Under the pieces are notes generated by a model. That model was not told the origin of the DNA, did not search any database, and saw nothing but the letters and a program-made list of their open reading frames with translations. From NCBI RefSeq assembly GCF_003073045.1, contig NC_037600.1:18065419-18129418 (forward strand): DNA of 64,000 nucleotides, in the 5' to 3' direction. Source of the DNA: Pomacea canaliculata (Eukaryota > Mollusca > Gastropoda > Architaenioglossa > Ampullariidae). The first letter of the stretch is position 1. The number at the start of each line of letters is the position of its first letter. The position numbers and the translations under genes are program-made. Shown piece after piece: positions 37,122 through 50,900 of the stretch.

Positions 37122-38811
37122 CAGACAACCATTTACACCCTGGTTTTTCCAGACTGTTGACTGTTTCTTGACAGTTTTGACTCTTACAGAATTTTTGTGT
37201 AACCAACATGTCAGTCCTTGATGGCTGCGTAGGTGTGGGCTAGTCGCACAAGAACACAACAAAGATGGAACTGCCACATAACTGTAGATTTTATTCAGTT
37301 TCACTCAGCAGCTGGCTGCCTTCTCTCCACACATTTCCAAATCCAAAAAGCTTCTCTCGATGTTGTTGTTTAGTAGGAAAGTGCTTCCACCCTGCCATTT
37401 TGAACTATGGGGTAAGAGGGAGAAAACCCCTGATGCCAGCCCTGCGAACCAGGTGTCATATACAGAGTGTCCTGAGATGAGATCTGAACCTTGAGCCGCT
37501 CACTGCAGTGGTGGCCTCTCTCAACTGTAAAGCTACACTACTTATCCTATTCCCATCTTATGTTCCAGCACCTCCCCCCCCCCCTCTTTTTCCCTTGTTC
37601 CCAGTGACGACAGTGGTCATCCCATTCCTCACTGTCTAGTCATGTCCTTCTCTAGTGGGTCAGGCGACTTTGTAGTAACTTCAAGTGTAACAATAGGTCC
37701 AGTAGCCACTGGTGGACAGTTTAGGGCTGGCTATTACGTATTTGTATGTATTTGTATGCGGCAAGTGTGTGAAAGGGATAGCCCTGGGAACCGTTCAAAC
37801 ACTATCCTCTACGAAACAAAGAAATAACTTAATACTTTGTTTTATATGGAAGTTTGAGAAAATCCTGCATCTACTTCTCTCTCTTTCTGTCTTGTGGATT
37901 GGTGTGCACATGCATACATAAAGGTTAAAAGGTCATCATTGTGTTAAAAGTTATCTAAGCTTTTTTGCCTCTTATGTAGTCCTGGATCCAAAAGATTAGT
38001 ATCAAAATATTGTAGCAGAGCTAATTTTTTGTAACTGTGGACAGCACTAATGTTTCAGAGAAGAATCTTCTATAGTTATTCTCTTTATTATTGATGTCAT
38101 TCCTTGCCTACTTTCCAAATGTCACTATGCTTGCATTTCAAGTTTTAATTCCATTTGCTTCTACATAGATCTGTAAGAGTGCTTCTGTATATCAAAACAA
38201 AGTCAAGAAACAGATTAAATGCTGAGAATGATACTGGCCATGAATTCCCATATGGGTTCCCAAGATGCAGAGCCAACCCTTGCATTAACCATGATTAATG
38301 ATTATCCTTGATTGTGAATCATCAATGATTTACATTAAGAGACTAAGACTCAATAAGTCTAAAATGACTTTAGATTCTAAAGTTTCTAAATCTCAGTATT
38401 CTAAGACTAAATCTATGTGACTATAACTATCTTTGTCATATTTAGAACATATATATATATGTATGTTGTATAAAAAATAGCTTCTCACATGCCTGTCATT
38501 GGGTGGGGTGGAGAATTGCAAGTTATTGTAAAAGTAGGCCATGACCCCAAAAAGTGTTGGGAACCACTGTTCTGGAAAGTACCCTGGGGCTTTGTTGCTA
38601 GGTTGGCTCCTACTCATGTCCTTTCTGGCTGAACCCAGGTCATCAGGTACCCTCAGCTCCTATCCACAGCCTACATGTCTTTCTGCCTGTGTGTGTGCAT
38701 GCGCATATGCATTTGTGTGTCAGGTCCTATCCAGTCCTGTGCTGCTATTTTCAGATGCCAAAATAGATTTATAAGCTTGAAGTAAATCTAATATTCATTT
38801 GTTTTTTCCAG

Positions 38812-38825
38812 AAACAACTGTATGA
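38812..38825 (+). CDS. Possible alternative terminal exon of the large ORF (C-terminus ETTV)
   Basis: A strong acceptor (gttttttccag) ends at 38811. Joining the in-frame donor AAAG|GTAAAC at 36857/36858 to 38812 keeps phase and gives ...SLK-E-T-T-V-stop. That C-terminus fits the class I PDZ-ligand pattern [S/T]-x-hydrophobic. Another reading frame after the same acceptor gives a 24-codon ORF (KQLYDRPDFLN...), but this is out of phase with that donor. This is inference from splice sites only. Confidence 0.3.
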
Positions 38826-41800
38826 CAGACCTGACTTTCTGAACTCTGTTGCTGCTTCTGGATGGGAAATCATCGGTTCCATATGACATGTTTTTAATCA
38901 TTTTTATAGTCTCTAAACATTTGTTGTATTCCCAGGACTCTTACCTAGAAATGACCTCTAATTTTCATTAGATTTTGGTTGTAGTCAAGCTTTTTTTTTA
39001 TTACAAAGCTTATGGTTTGAAAAAGAACCCAACACAGTAGTAAGGTGAGATATGTGGGCAGGATTTTCAGTTTTGACTTCTGCTCATATAAAATCATAAA
39101 TTCCAGGATTGCTACACTTTGTTGCAATTAGGCTTAGTGCTTATTACCTTCCACCTAAACTGTAAACTGTCAATCTCATGTCTTATAGCAGTTGAGCATG
39201 TTTGCTCTGTCCACTGGTGCAGAATGTGTCTCTGCCATCATTATATCATTACCTGTGGCTTTGTCTTTTTTTTGGACTTTGTTAATGATTTTAGGGATCA
39301 GGTGCTATGCAAATGAAGGCAGCCTTTTAAGAACAAGCAACAAGATAAAATCAGTTACCTCCCTTTAAAGATCCATTTTGTTGTTTTTGAAACTGTAATT
39401 TGACCGCTAACATCATGAACTTTGAGCATATAATTTGGGTTCAAGTACTTTTGGGGTTATACTTAGAGAAATTAAAAAAAAAATTATTGCCAGAAATGGT
39501 CCATTTGCCTTTCTTGGAAATTATGCATGTTACATTCACCAGCAATGGGAGTGACCTCTTCTGGTTTTGAATTTGTCTTATCACTATGTGTGTGGTATCC
39601 AAGTGATATTGATACTTGCTACAGAAATAATTGTATAAATATTTGTAAACAAAACCATAATTTGTTTCAAATGCCCGACTTCTTTAATGAGAGTTTTAAA
39701 TGTGGATGGGCACCTCTTTCAGCTAACTGTGATGTTTCATTAACATCAGCCTTACCTTTCACTTTCAGAGTTCTTTGATCTAAAAAAAATGTCAATTTAT
39801 TATTTATTAATTTCCTATTGTTCAGATAAAAAAAGCCTTAGTTCTCATTCTTAAGTTGTAACAAATAATGTTTTGATTAAACTGAACAGAGAATGACTTT
39901 GACACATTATGTTAACCTGCAGGCACATTAACTATTTTATAGGCAAAGCTTACCAGGCATTACTACTTTTTCACAAATCTAAGCAAGGCAGATTTTATTT
40001 AGAAGTGCGTGTGTTATATTCAGTTTGTTTTCCAGTTATCCCTATGAATGCTCGACCCAATAGTGACGCACCTGTAACAGATATAATGTCTTAGTTAAAT
40101 TCTAAAGCAGCTTGATATAAAATAAAAAAACAGAAAGGAAGAACTAAATTTAGTAGATAAGCAACAATATTAAACATTAAATGATCAATACTACTACTGG
40201 CTGGACATTAAGAATCAATAGATGTACTAAGTACAAATAAGACATTTAAAAGTTATGTTTTTGTAATTTCCGATGTATGTCTGCCACAGTTTTTATGTCT
40301 TATTACCAATGACACATTAGACACATTTGCACACTTACATCATCCACTTTTTTCTGAAAAAGCTTACATTTTATTTGCTTTTGTTTGTGAGTCATTAATA
40401 TTTTGCAGTTACACCATTAAATTTTGTTTTTTGGAAAAAGTTCACTATCACATCTCATCCAAACTCCACATACTGACTTCTGCAAAATAAAAAAAAACCT
40501 CATGTAAATAAATATTTGTTTATCAATAGATTCATAATTAAACAGAAAATTACTAAATAAAAAGGAATTCCTAACACATTTTTTCAAACTGATATTTGGT
40601 GCACTCCCAGATGTTCTTTATTATCAAGATTATATTTTAATTATCAAACACTTGTACCCACATTAGCATTCTGACTTTGTGACATTTTAGAACTATTCGA
40701 CTCTACTTTTCTAAATGAAATACAAATTTCCACAATCTTCTGACAAGATCGATCAAAACTGTCAGTCCCCAAATGTTACTGTGCACAGCTTTTGTGCACC
40801 TCAGTACAAAAAAGTCCATAGATTTTCTCATTGATTTACAATGTTCAAATTTCACAGAATGGTATTTAACGGAGTTTTGATGAAATGCAATATTTCTAAT
40901 TTATACACAATTTTTGGTGCTACATTGTAGTGGGGTTTATAATCAATTTGAAATTCTTTTACTTAGAAGAAGTGGTTGTGCTAAAAAGGGAAGAAACTAC
41001 TGCATTCAAAGCACTGTGAATGTTCTGATCAGTTACAAAGAGCTCTATGCTAAGATCATAAATATGATTATATGTTGAAATCCCCTAACAGTGTGACAAC
41101 TTTCACATTTGTTGTAACTAAAAATGAGATGATTTAAGAGAAGCCTTTCATGATATATTTACTATCATTTTTCCTTTTTTACTATCACTTTATTTACTAT
41201 CAGTTTTCATTTTTTAGAAGTCATAAACTTTGTTGATTAACACTTTTGTTGCATCATAGACGTGTGTAGGTGGATTTCTGTCTGCCAAGATCAACGCTAA
41301 GCCTCTTGCAAAATTCACCGCTGTTAGTCTCGGCAAGCCTAAACAATGAATGTGACTAAATCAGAAGCTTTGTACACACCTTTCTCATTTTAGTAGTTAA
41401 CTGGAAAAAAAAAATCATCTGCCAGCAGTCAAGTAATACAAGTTTGTGGCTTCATTGTTAAACCTTACCCTATTTGTGACTTTTGTTTAATGCAGGCCAG
41501 AATTCTCGGTCAAAAACACCCTTGTGCAATACTTTTGGTACTATTGATTCTGTCAAAAGAGTTTTCATGAACTAGAATGGCAAAATTATTGTTAAGCATA
41601 ATAAAAATCTGCTATATTACTGTTGTACAATGTGAAAAATAACAAGAAGCCTTGACTACAAGTGGTGTAGCTTGAAAGTGCTGAGCCATGTATGTCCAGC
41701 ACATATCAGGTTAGCTGGATGAGTGGTCAGTCTCAGAGAATGTCATGGTCCTCCCTTCTTCCCTTTGTCTTTATTTTTTTTTTAAAGTTCATCTAGTAGA

Positions 41801-44800
41801 TTCAAGTTACGTGGAATTAACTGATGTTTGTTTGGGAAGACTCTTCTCTTTAAGCGTTTCTTGCTGAGCAGTGGATATTTTTGGACAATATGTTCCAGTA
41901 AACCATAGAATTAAAAGAAAAAATACAAAATGAGATTATAACAAATATAATTTTCCTTACTTTGGCTAAGGGACAGAGATCTCAGTTTATTAGAACCAAC
42001 TAGATACATGTTACTATGCTAAAATTTATCAAAGTGATTGAAAGATATTGCCAGGCAACCCAAGAGTTGCTTTTTAACCAAATTAAAAAAAATCAGTTTC
42101 TTTAGTTATTGAATTCTGTGAAAGTGTGTTGTCTTATAGCAGAAATTTATTGCAAAAAAAGCAGCTGCTAATTAAAATGAATGGTGCTAAGATTGCTTTT
42201 TCTTGGTAAACATTTGTGTGCCATTGTTGGATATTAAGGAAACAATTTTCTTTTGTAGTTTTTTCTTTTGAGTGTCACATTTACTTTGAAATATCTCTTG
42301 TAGTTTCACAATTTCATAGGTGAACAGTTTTTTAAAAGACTGGTAATTTATACATTTAACAGGTACAGCTTGTTGATGCAAAAGTAGTTGGTGTGCTACA
42401 CTCAGCAACACACTATAAATCTATCAATAATTAATCTTTAAAAATTGCAAAAAAGTGTGTGGATCTTTTAGGTAAACTCATCTTAATAGTGAACATAGTC
42501 TGAATACTATACCTTGTTTTTTTGTGACTCAGAAGTATGTAACTATAATACTGCATATCATTTTCTCTTATGATTAATAGTACAGAGAAAATAAAGGTTG
42601 TGTTTTGCCACTAGATCTAGTATGTTTTAGATTTTTCGATTTTACCACAGAAAGTGCCTTCTTTTTACAGAATAGGTTTTGTGTGGCAATATTGTGACCT
42701 GATAAGACTTATGTGAAGGTCTTATCCATCTCTGTCTGTCTTTCGTCAGCAAATGGGAATATATACTGGATGTACTCAGGAAGATGCATGTATGCAAGTG
42801 CGGGTGGGTTATGCAATAAAGTAGGTGCTCTCTTTATAAGTTAGTAGTTTGTAATTGAGAATAATGTTGAGACTTATATGCATATCTGTAAAATAGTTTC
42901 ATCTGGATTTTTAATAAACCCCTGTTTTGCACAGATTTATCACCAATTTGTTAATGTTTTCCCTTTTATTAAAAGATTATGATATACAAACACTATATAT
43001 ACTACAGAGCATACAGATGGTATTATGTGATGTATCATGCACATAAAAGCACTTTATATTTTAAACACTTCAGATTGTTAAACTTTGTTTTGGAACATTT
43101 TTACCTTCATTTATACTAGGTTCCAGAACATTGTATTCATACTCAACAGGTGTGCTGATGCATCCATTATAGGACAATGGATGATATACTTTTTTTATAG
43201 CAAAACCAGTGGTTATTAATGCATCGTTACAGCTTTGGTATCTCACTTTTGAAATTATGATTCATTCAACTTGAGCAATATTGTTTGTTATAAAAGAAAA
43301 TTAATATTGACAAGTTCATCTATGATCATAATGGTGGAAGTTCATTTAGATAGAGATTATTGTATGCTGAGCTTTTTACTATGTACATTCTGTGTCAGAT
43401 ATAAATTTTGTAGTATTAGTGCATATTTTTTCCTTGTGTTAAGGCTTTAAGATTTACATATATATCTTTACAAAGAAAATACTAAAAAAAGTTCGCTTGT
43501 GTTGCACAAGCTGAGCTTTGTGCATCACATGATCCCTAATACAGCCACAGTCAATGATGTAAATAAAGAACAATATAAAGACTCGACAATGATAATTTAA
43601 AAGTAGTCATCAAAGCCTTTTTCTGCTCCCATCAAATTTACATGTTACTTTCAATTTAGTATAGTAATTGAAGTGATAAGATAAAGGGTAATCTTCATAT
43701 GGAGGAGGAATTTTATTATGCACAATTCTTGACTTATAACTGAAACATATCTTCTGTCTTTTTAATAAATGTATATGCTATTTAAAAAATTTCTCACTGT
43801 TGAGCATATCTGTGTATAATAGGCAGTGATTTTTACACATTATCCATGCAAAAGGGGACAGAATTTCATGTCACTAGGTGAACCATTTTAATTAGAAATT
43901 AGAGTTGCATGCCGTAAAATGGATGAAGCTATGTGTTTTGGAAAGATTTTAAAGTTACCAAATGTTTCTTTATTTTTGACATGTATCAAGAAAGCTCACG
44001 TATACATTGATAGCTTTTGAGGGTCTTTGAACCTTGAAACTCCTGAACAAGTTTGAGATCTGCTAGAAACGATTTGAATAATTTCGGAATTTGATGTGGA
44101 GAATTTGTAAGAAGTTATGGTGAGCACATGGCTGACAAAGTTGGTGATGGTGAGCAGAAAAAATTTTTTTTTAGTTATATTCTGATTTTTTAAAACACTC
44201 AAAGTTCATGCATAGCTAGATGACTATATAAATACCAGGATCCTGGTTTTGACGTGTTAATAATGAAGAGGAAAAAAAAGTAGGAAATAGTTAAAACCAC
44301 TAGTCAGCAGTACTGATACTAATGGCACTATAATGTTCAGGAGCATTCCTAAGTTGTCAAGATATAGTACATATATGATGAAGTTCTGCTTAACTTCTCT
44401 GAGTTTTTTGGCTAAATTGCTGTGGATATCCCCTCATTTGTTTTCCATTCACTACACAGATCTCTTTGTTCCAATTGCTTGAGCTGTGTATTGTATTCCA
44501 AACAACTTTAGGAGGGCTTACGCCATGAGAGAAATAGATGGAGTTACAGAAATTACAGCATGTTGGAAAATGAGAACTTGAAATCAAGTCACTTGACTTT
44601 AAGATAGCAGATGATCAATGATTGCTGATGCAAGCACAGTAATTCTCTATTTAAAAATGGATGTGGTTCTCATTTAAAATGTGGTTTCAAGTATTCATGT
44701 AAACTCCGTCCTGAAGTGGACTCTTGCACAAGAACGGGACTAAATTTTAATCCAAAGGATACCAATCTGTTTTGTGTGCTCTACAGTGATTGAGTTTCAG

Positions 44801-45127
44801 TAGCAAAATAATTGTGTACAAGTGGCATTGGGGAGGTAACATGATTGAAAAAAAAAAAAGATTCAAAAGAAAGAGGAAGTCAGATAATTTTCACTTGTCG
44901 ATGGACATTTAACAAGTTATGGGAAATTTTCATGTTAACTTCATGTGACAATTTACTGATGAAATGACACCACCATATGATATGAATAGTTTCCATGGCA
45001 CCATAAGCCATTCAAAAATTTATCTCTCCATTCCTTCTTCCTGACTGAGAGCAGTTGGAACAAAGTTAGCTTACATCACCTTGTGTTTTACTTTTTGTTC
45101 ATTTTGGATTGGGACTTGCTCTTTTGT

Positions 45128-45195
45128 AAAATGCACTGAGCTCGCCTTCACAGGAGGCAGTGTGCTACAAAAGTGCATTATTATTATTAAAGCAT
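45128..45195 (+). repeat. LINE 3' tail (CR1/L2-like family)
   Basis: The order TGCACTGAGCTC, short inverted repeat (CCTTCACAGGAGG), GTGCTACAAAAG, then ATTATTATTATTA matches the 3' ends of the LINE copies at 50.7 kb and 54.2 kb. No ORF remains upstream. Confidence 0.5.
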
Positions 45196-46989
45196 GTACC
45201 TGTGAGTATTGATGTATATATGCTGTCTTGTTTAGCCTGTTTTCAGCCTTTGTTCCCCTCATATTTTAAGCAGTGTTTGTGATTGAACAGAATATGAAAC
45301 TGTCACCCATTGAAAACTTTGCACATAAAATAGGGTACTAGTTCTGTGGAAAGTTCATCAGAATATACAACTGAAACTGTGGACTGTGTTCATTGTTTTA
45401 AAATAAGAACATATTTCATAAGTTGTAGTTATGAACATCAGGCATTGTCCATGATTTTTTTCATATGTCTAAAGTGATGGGTGGTCACAAAGTCAAATAA
45501 CATCAAATACAGCATGAGTTATCATCATGAACATTTTGTAGAAAAAGTTAATTTGTTGTATTTTTAGATGGGTATTTTGCTGCTGTGTTTTTGTTGTTCT
45601 TTATGTTAAATATATTAACACTTTACACTTTTCAAGTGGGAGCTTTATGGCCATCTTATAGATTTAAGTGAAAGAATCTGGAAGCAGCCATGAACAATAA
45701 GCCGATGACCTGTCCATACTGTTTCTGCATTCTTGTGCAAACACTAACATAGAGGTACTTTCATCTTGCTGCACAGAACATATTTCACAGAAACATTAAA
45801 ATCATGAAGGAATTTTCTTTACCTGAAGAATTTTAAATCAAAAATGAAATTTCTTGAAGTATCTTAAATGTTTTAAGCTAAATATTGAATCCAGATACCC
45901 CACCCCCTCTTTTTTTTTCCTTAAAGGAGGAATTAAAAAAAAACAACTTAGGATAACAGTAGTGACAGTTTTCAGTGACCCTGCCTGTAGGAAAGAGTAT
46001 GAATTGTAGGCACAAAGAGAAATGTATAATCTGCATGCAGATTCATTCCCATCAGAGTAAATGTCACTCAAGTGATTTGTCTTTGTCAACTCTATATCAA
46101 CTTTGAACTTTCATGTTTTATGCACATTAGATTTCAAACACCGCTATGTGCCATTTAATGTGAGAGTTTACAGCATGCTTACTGGAAATTAAACTAAATT
46201 TTCAAATAATCCTTATCTTTGGTTTGATACAAATACTGTTTTGAAAATGTGATATTTGCAATTTATTAGTGATATTTTACATAAATGATGTTGTGAAAGA
46301 AAAAATTCTGTAAAATGTAATATTAGAATTAGAGCCACATCTATGGTGCAACCTACTTGGAGTGTGAATAAAGACTATAAAAGTGAATAATATGTGCCTG
46401 ACCATCAGATTTATATAGTAGAGATTTAGTAGCTTGGGGCTGCTGATGTAAGCAATTATAATTATACTATTTAGAGTTAAGGAAAAAAAAACTGGTGGAA
46501 ATTTCAGAGTATTTAAAATTGTGTGTGTGTGCGCGCGCGCACGAAGGCATATTCTGTTTAGCTTTGCTTCATGCAGGTTTCATTATTTCACATTAACTGC
46601 TGTGTATTTGATTATCAGTGATTTATAATTTTCCAGTTGCCTTCTTCTTTGTGAGCAGTAACAGTATTGAGACTTTTTAAATAATATTGTAAAGAAACTG
46701 GGATTAAGACAATTTGAGACCAGCATCCTGGTATATAAAACAAGTTATTGAATTATTTTACAAAAACGCAATTAGACGAGCCTGATTTGTTTCTTCATAG
46801 GTGGGTATCAAGGCTAGTTAAGTAGCTGCACTGCAAGATGAGAAATTAAGGTTGCATAAAGGGGAGGAAAAGAGAAATATATTTCATAATTCAGAAACTT
46901 TTACTTTACAGATAAATTAGTCATAAAAGAAAACATTACCACAACCCAACAATTGTTATAGTCAGTCTTCCTAACCTCAAATAGCTCAG

Positions 46990-47262
46990 AATAATGCTAC
47001 ATGTGTTGTCTTCCATAAAACGGTGCATACTACACCCCTCCACAAGCTTCACTAGCTGTCAGTTTGAGTTTGCATTGATTACATTGCCACACTGTACTAC
47101 CTTTGTCTTCATGACTTTGCCCCATCATACACCTGTCTGAGCTGCCACCTGAGTTGGTCTCTGGTCAGCTTGCATTACCCTTTTCTCTGCCTCACACATC
47201 AGAGGTGATAAATGCAACAGATCTGACCTCAAAACTTACACAGGCAAGCGGCAGTGCAATCC
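46990..47262 (+). mobile_element. LINE C-terminal remnant, decayed
   Basis: Across stops, the plus frame gives FEFALITLPHCTTFVFMTLP, then HHTPV and NRSDLKTYTGK. This resembles the post-RT region (LxHWLPxxxRIxFKxxxxxFxxLxxxAPxYL) of the CR1/L2-like copies elsewhere in the window. Confidence 0.5.
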
Positions 47263-47976
47263 CTAAAGGCTGACGGTATCATTCTGCTTGCATTTCACCA
47301 GATCAGCATCCAGTTTTAAAAAAAGGTTTACTAGTACTATAGCAAAGAAAACCCTCCAAGAATAAGGAATCTGTCATTGCATGTAGCATCAAATCTAAAT
47401 GAAAAATGCACACATGGGCTGTATATCACACTAGCCATAGCCGTTACTCTAAAATATTTTCCACTGATAAAATATTTTCCCCTGATAATGGAATGCAACT
47501 AATTTAGCTTTTTGACTTGTGCTTATTTACCAACTCTATTTTTCTGCTGAAGAATTACTACACATTAATTTGCTAACATGTACTCAGATTCCACACTGTC
47601 ATCCACTTCCATCACCACCATGTTCACCAACTATATATAATTTTTCTCTCATGCCAGTGTTGCATCTGTTATTTCAGTAAGGTTCTCACTTGAAGATTTT
47701 TGTGTATCAGTCAAGTCTTTACTATTTGGAAAATGTCTTTATTATCTTGTGTTCGACCTTTTTTTTTTTTTTTTACCTTTGGTGACCACTGGAAATGTGC
47801 TCTTTAATAATAATTCAATTATTATTGAAATTATGTTTCACACTCTGTCAACTGTCTGTGAATGTTCTTTTGACATCAAACTATCCCACAGTTCACAGCA
47901 TGTCACTATAAAGATTGGTTATGATTATGAGAAATTTTCTCTCTACAATTGTCAACATAGGCCTAGTTCCCCTTTT

Positions 47977-50900
47977 TCATTTCTTGACAAAAATATGGTA
48001 AATATCAAGTTCATCTTGTGAAACATATGTTGGAGCACCACTCATCAAGTCTCGGCCTTCATGTGATTTTGGGAAAGCAATCACATCCCGTATACTTTCT
48101 GTTTGGCAGACAATAGCCATTAGACGATCAAGCCCTGAAAAATATTTGATGTAATTTTATAGCCATTATTTAACTGTTGCACAAAAAAACAATGGCATGC
48201 ATATTTGTAGGATACAACTAGAGATGATTATTATGGACATCATTTTAATCCCCAAATATAAATATATAAGCAGTAATCGTAACTATACAAATGGTGCCTA
48301 ATTCAGGATAATAACTGCTGTTTTGGTATGTAATTCATATTCCTATTAATACACAGCTTGAATCTGGTCCTGTATCTGAGCTACAGCAGGATGTTACCAC
48401 CACAGAGAATACTTTGAACTCAGTGAAGGAGTGAATAAAAAAAAATTACAGCTGAATGAAGACAAAACTAATTTTAAAGACACATCACCTGCCAGTCTTA
48501 CATTCCAGTGTGAGTTTCCTACTCTCGCAGATGGTGAAAATCTTGGTGTAACCAGTGACACATCACTCACTAAAGAACCACTAAGGCAATTTATCTAGAT
48601 CTTCACAAAATTAGCCATATAAGACCTTTATTAGCAGTTTCTTCCACTAAGAAACTCATCTCTGCATTTATGTTCTCCCAGCTGAGCAGTTTCAACTACC
48701 ATTTGTTGAGCTTCCCAGCACCTGCTCAACAAGCTTCAAAGTGCCCAAAACCATGCTGCCCACGTTGTCTTAGTCAGTCCTCTACCAAGACATCCATTAA
48801 GACCTACATTTTTGTCTGTCATCCACATTTTAGTTATGTTGTTCCACGTCAGAAGAAACTAGGACCATTGTTTTTTTTCCATTTCCTGATCTCCATGTTG
48901 TTTTTGACTGTTGTCCAGCAAGGGACTATTAAGCCCTAGTCATATTTTTAGTATTATGGATGCATAGTTGTGCACCTGGCTCTTATGAGAATTTCTTTAT
49001 TGATAATTATGTTTGAACAAAATACTTTGAAGATTTTTCTCAGACAATTAGTTTGAGAGGTCTCTCATTTCTGCCTAATTTTGCTAATATCTTCCAGCAT
49101 TCTGCCTTGAGCAAGACCAGTAGGAGATGGCTTGTGAAGATTCTTAATTTCGACTGTTGACTGGCATTCTGTCTCAGTTCTTTTGTTTTGTGTATGCTTA
49201 AGGTCCTGTTTTGATTAGATTATCTTTTCCTGAGCATCTTTGTGCTGACTGGATAGCTGTGTCATCAGCATAATCTAAGTCCTCCACTCCTGACATGAGT
49301 GTCATACAGTTCCTATTTTCTTTTGCTGTTTGCTTCAACAGCCAGTTAATGGCAAGTATGAATAGGAATGGTGAGAGAATGCATCGCTGTTTGACAGATA
49401 TATTCATAAAAGCACTGAAATCTTGAGGCATTAGGTAAAGCAGAATTTGTAAAAAATGAAAGAATTCTGTTTTTTTTTCTGCTGGTCTTGACAAGGGTGA
49501 TCAGTATCTTTTCCTGAGCAAACTTATGTTGTTGCTCCAGTTTTTGATATTTTCTTTTTTTCACGTTTGAATCCTAGTGTTAGCACAAGGTCACAATCTT
49601 ACAGTCCTTTGAAGCAGTCCTTGCAACAACAACAAAAAAAAAAAAAAAAGCGCTTTGAACCGTCTACGCTCCTGCATGTACTTAAACAGGCATTTTTCAG
49701 ATTTTCAAGACATTTGCATTAGACCCAAGACCACTTTAGTTTCTTGTGGATTTGGAAACTCTTGAAATCACTCCACACCTTTCTTGTCAAATGGCGACTC
49801 CTACATCATAAATGAGGGTCACTTTTTTTTCCTTTCCAAGAATACAGAAACAGCTGGCTCAAAGAATCAGCCTAGAGCTGTGTTTTAGACATAATTGTAA
49901 GTAAACAGTTCTTTTAAAACAAAATATTGAGAGCAAAATTATTCACAAAGTACCTATCCTTTAAGCCCAACTTGCTACTTTCTTTTAAGGTTCTATGAAC
50001 CCTGACAATGATGTGCAATTTGTGATAATAATTCACTTATAAAAGATACTAACCAAGAGCTATACCTCCATGAGGAGGACATCCACTGTCCAAAGCAGTT
50101 AAAAGATGTTCCAGCTGTGTACTGTCTTCCTGCAACCAGCATTACATTGTTAATCAACAAAATGCATAATGAAAAGCTTTTCAGGTCATTGGGAGGTGAA
50201 GTGTTAGAGACCTCACTTTTCTCGGGGCCAGCGTTACATGAGAATGGTACCCATCTCCTTTCTCACTTCCTTACCTTTCCCAAGCCTTTATAGAGTCAGG
50301 TACCCATTCCCGCTAGCTAGGTTGACTGGGGGAAGTTTGCTGCATAATCAGGCATTGAACTAGCGTATTCTCAATTCAGATGCCCATCAGCGCATACAAT
50401 GAGCACAGTAAATTAAAAAGTTGTAAACTCAAACACCTCTGTCATTCAATCAGCCTATACACTGATTCAAGTGCATGCAGCAGTTAAAAGGTATATTTTA
50501 AAAGTGGTCTGCAATGTTTGAAGGTTGGATGGTGAGACATGCAAATCCCATGATGGTGAGTAGGGTCAAGAATTTTGAAATAGAACTCTGAGCTAAGATA
50601 CTGATGAAGGTGCCATAGTCTAGCTGAGCATGGACCAGGGAACGATGAAGCCTCCCAGCCAACATGGACAGCTATTAAAAGGGTGTCCAAGGCTTTGTGT
50701 TTTAAACTGTGCAAGCAACAATAATAATAGCATCTAATAATAATAATACTAAATACAAAATTTGTAAAGTGCTTACACTCCTAAGGAGTATGCTCTTAGC
50801 ACTTAAGAACAAGAATGAAACATGGACAGCATATGAGGGACAGAAAACAAACAACATGTGAACTATAAAAGAACAAACAACCGTACTAAATGAAGAATAA

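Larger units (their letters stand above)
37150..46985. other. Long AT-rich stretch with no recognisable coding; possible long 3' UTR or intergenic DNA
   Basis: Nearly 10 kb without a convincing exon on either strand. Several plus-strand AATAAA signals occur (for example near 42.59, 43.56 and 46.37 kb), so part could be a long 3' UTR if the 38812 exon is used. A poly-C/poly-T region lies near 37.57 kb, a LINE tail at 45.1 kb, and an alternating GT/GC run at 46521-46542. Confidence 0.4.
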
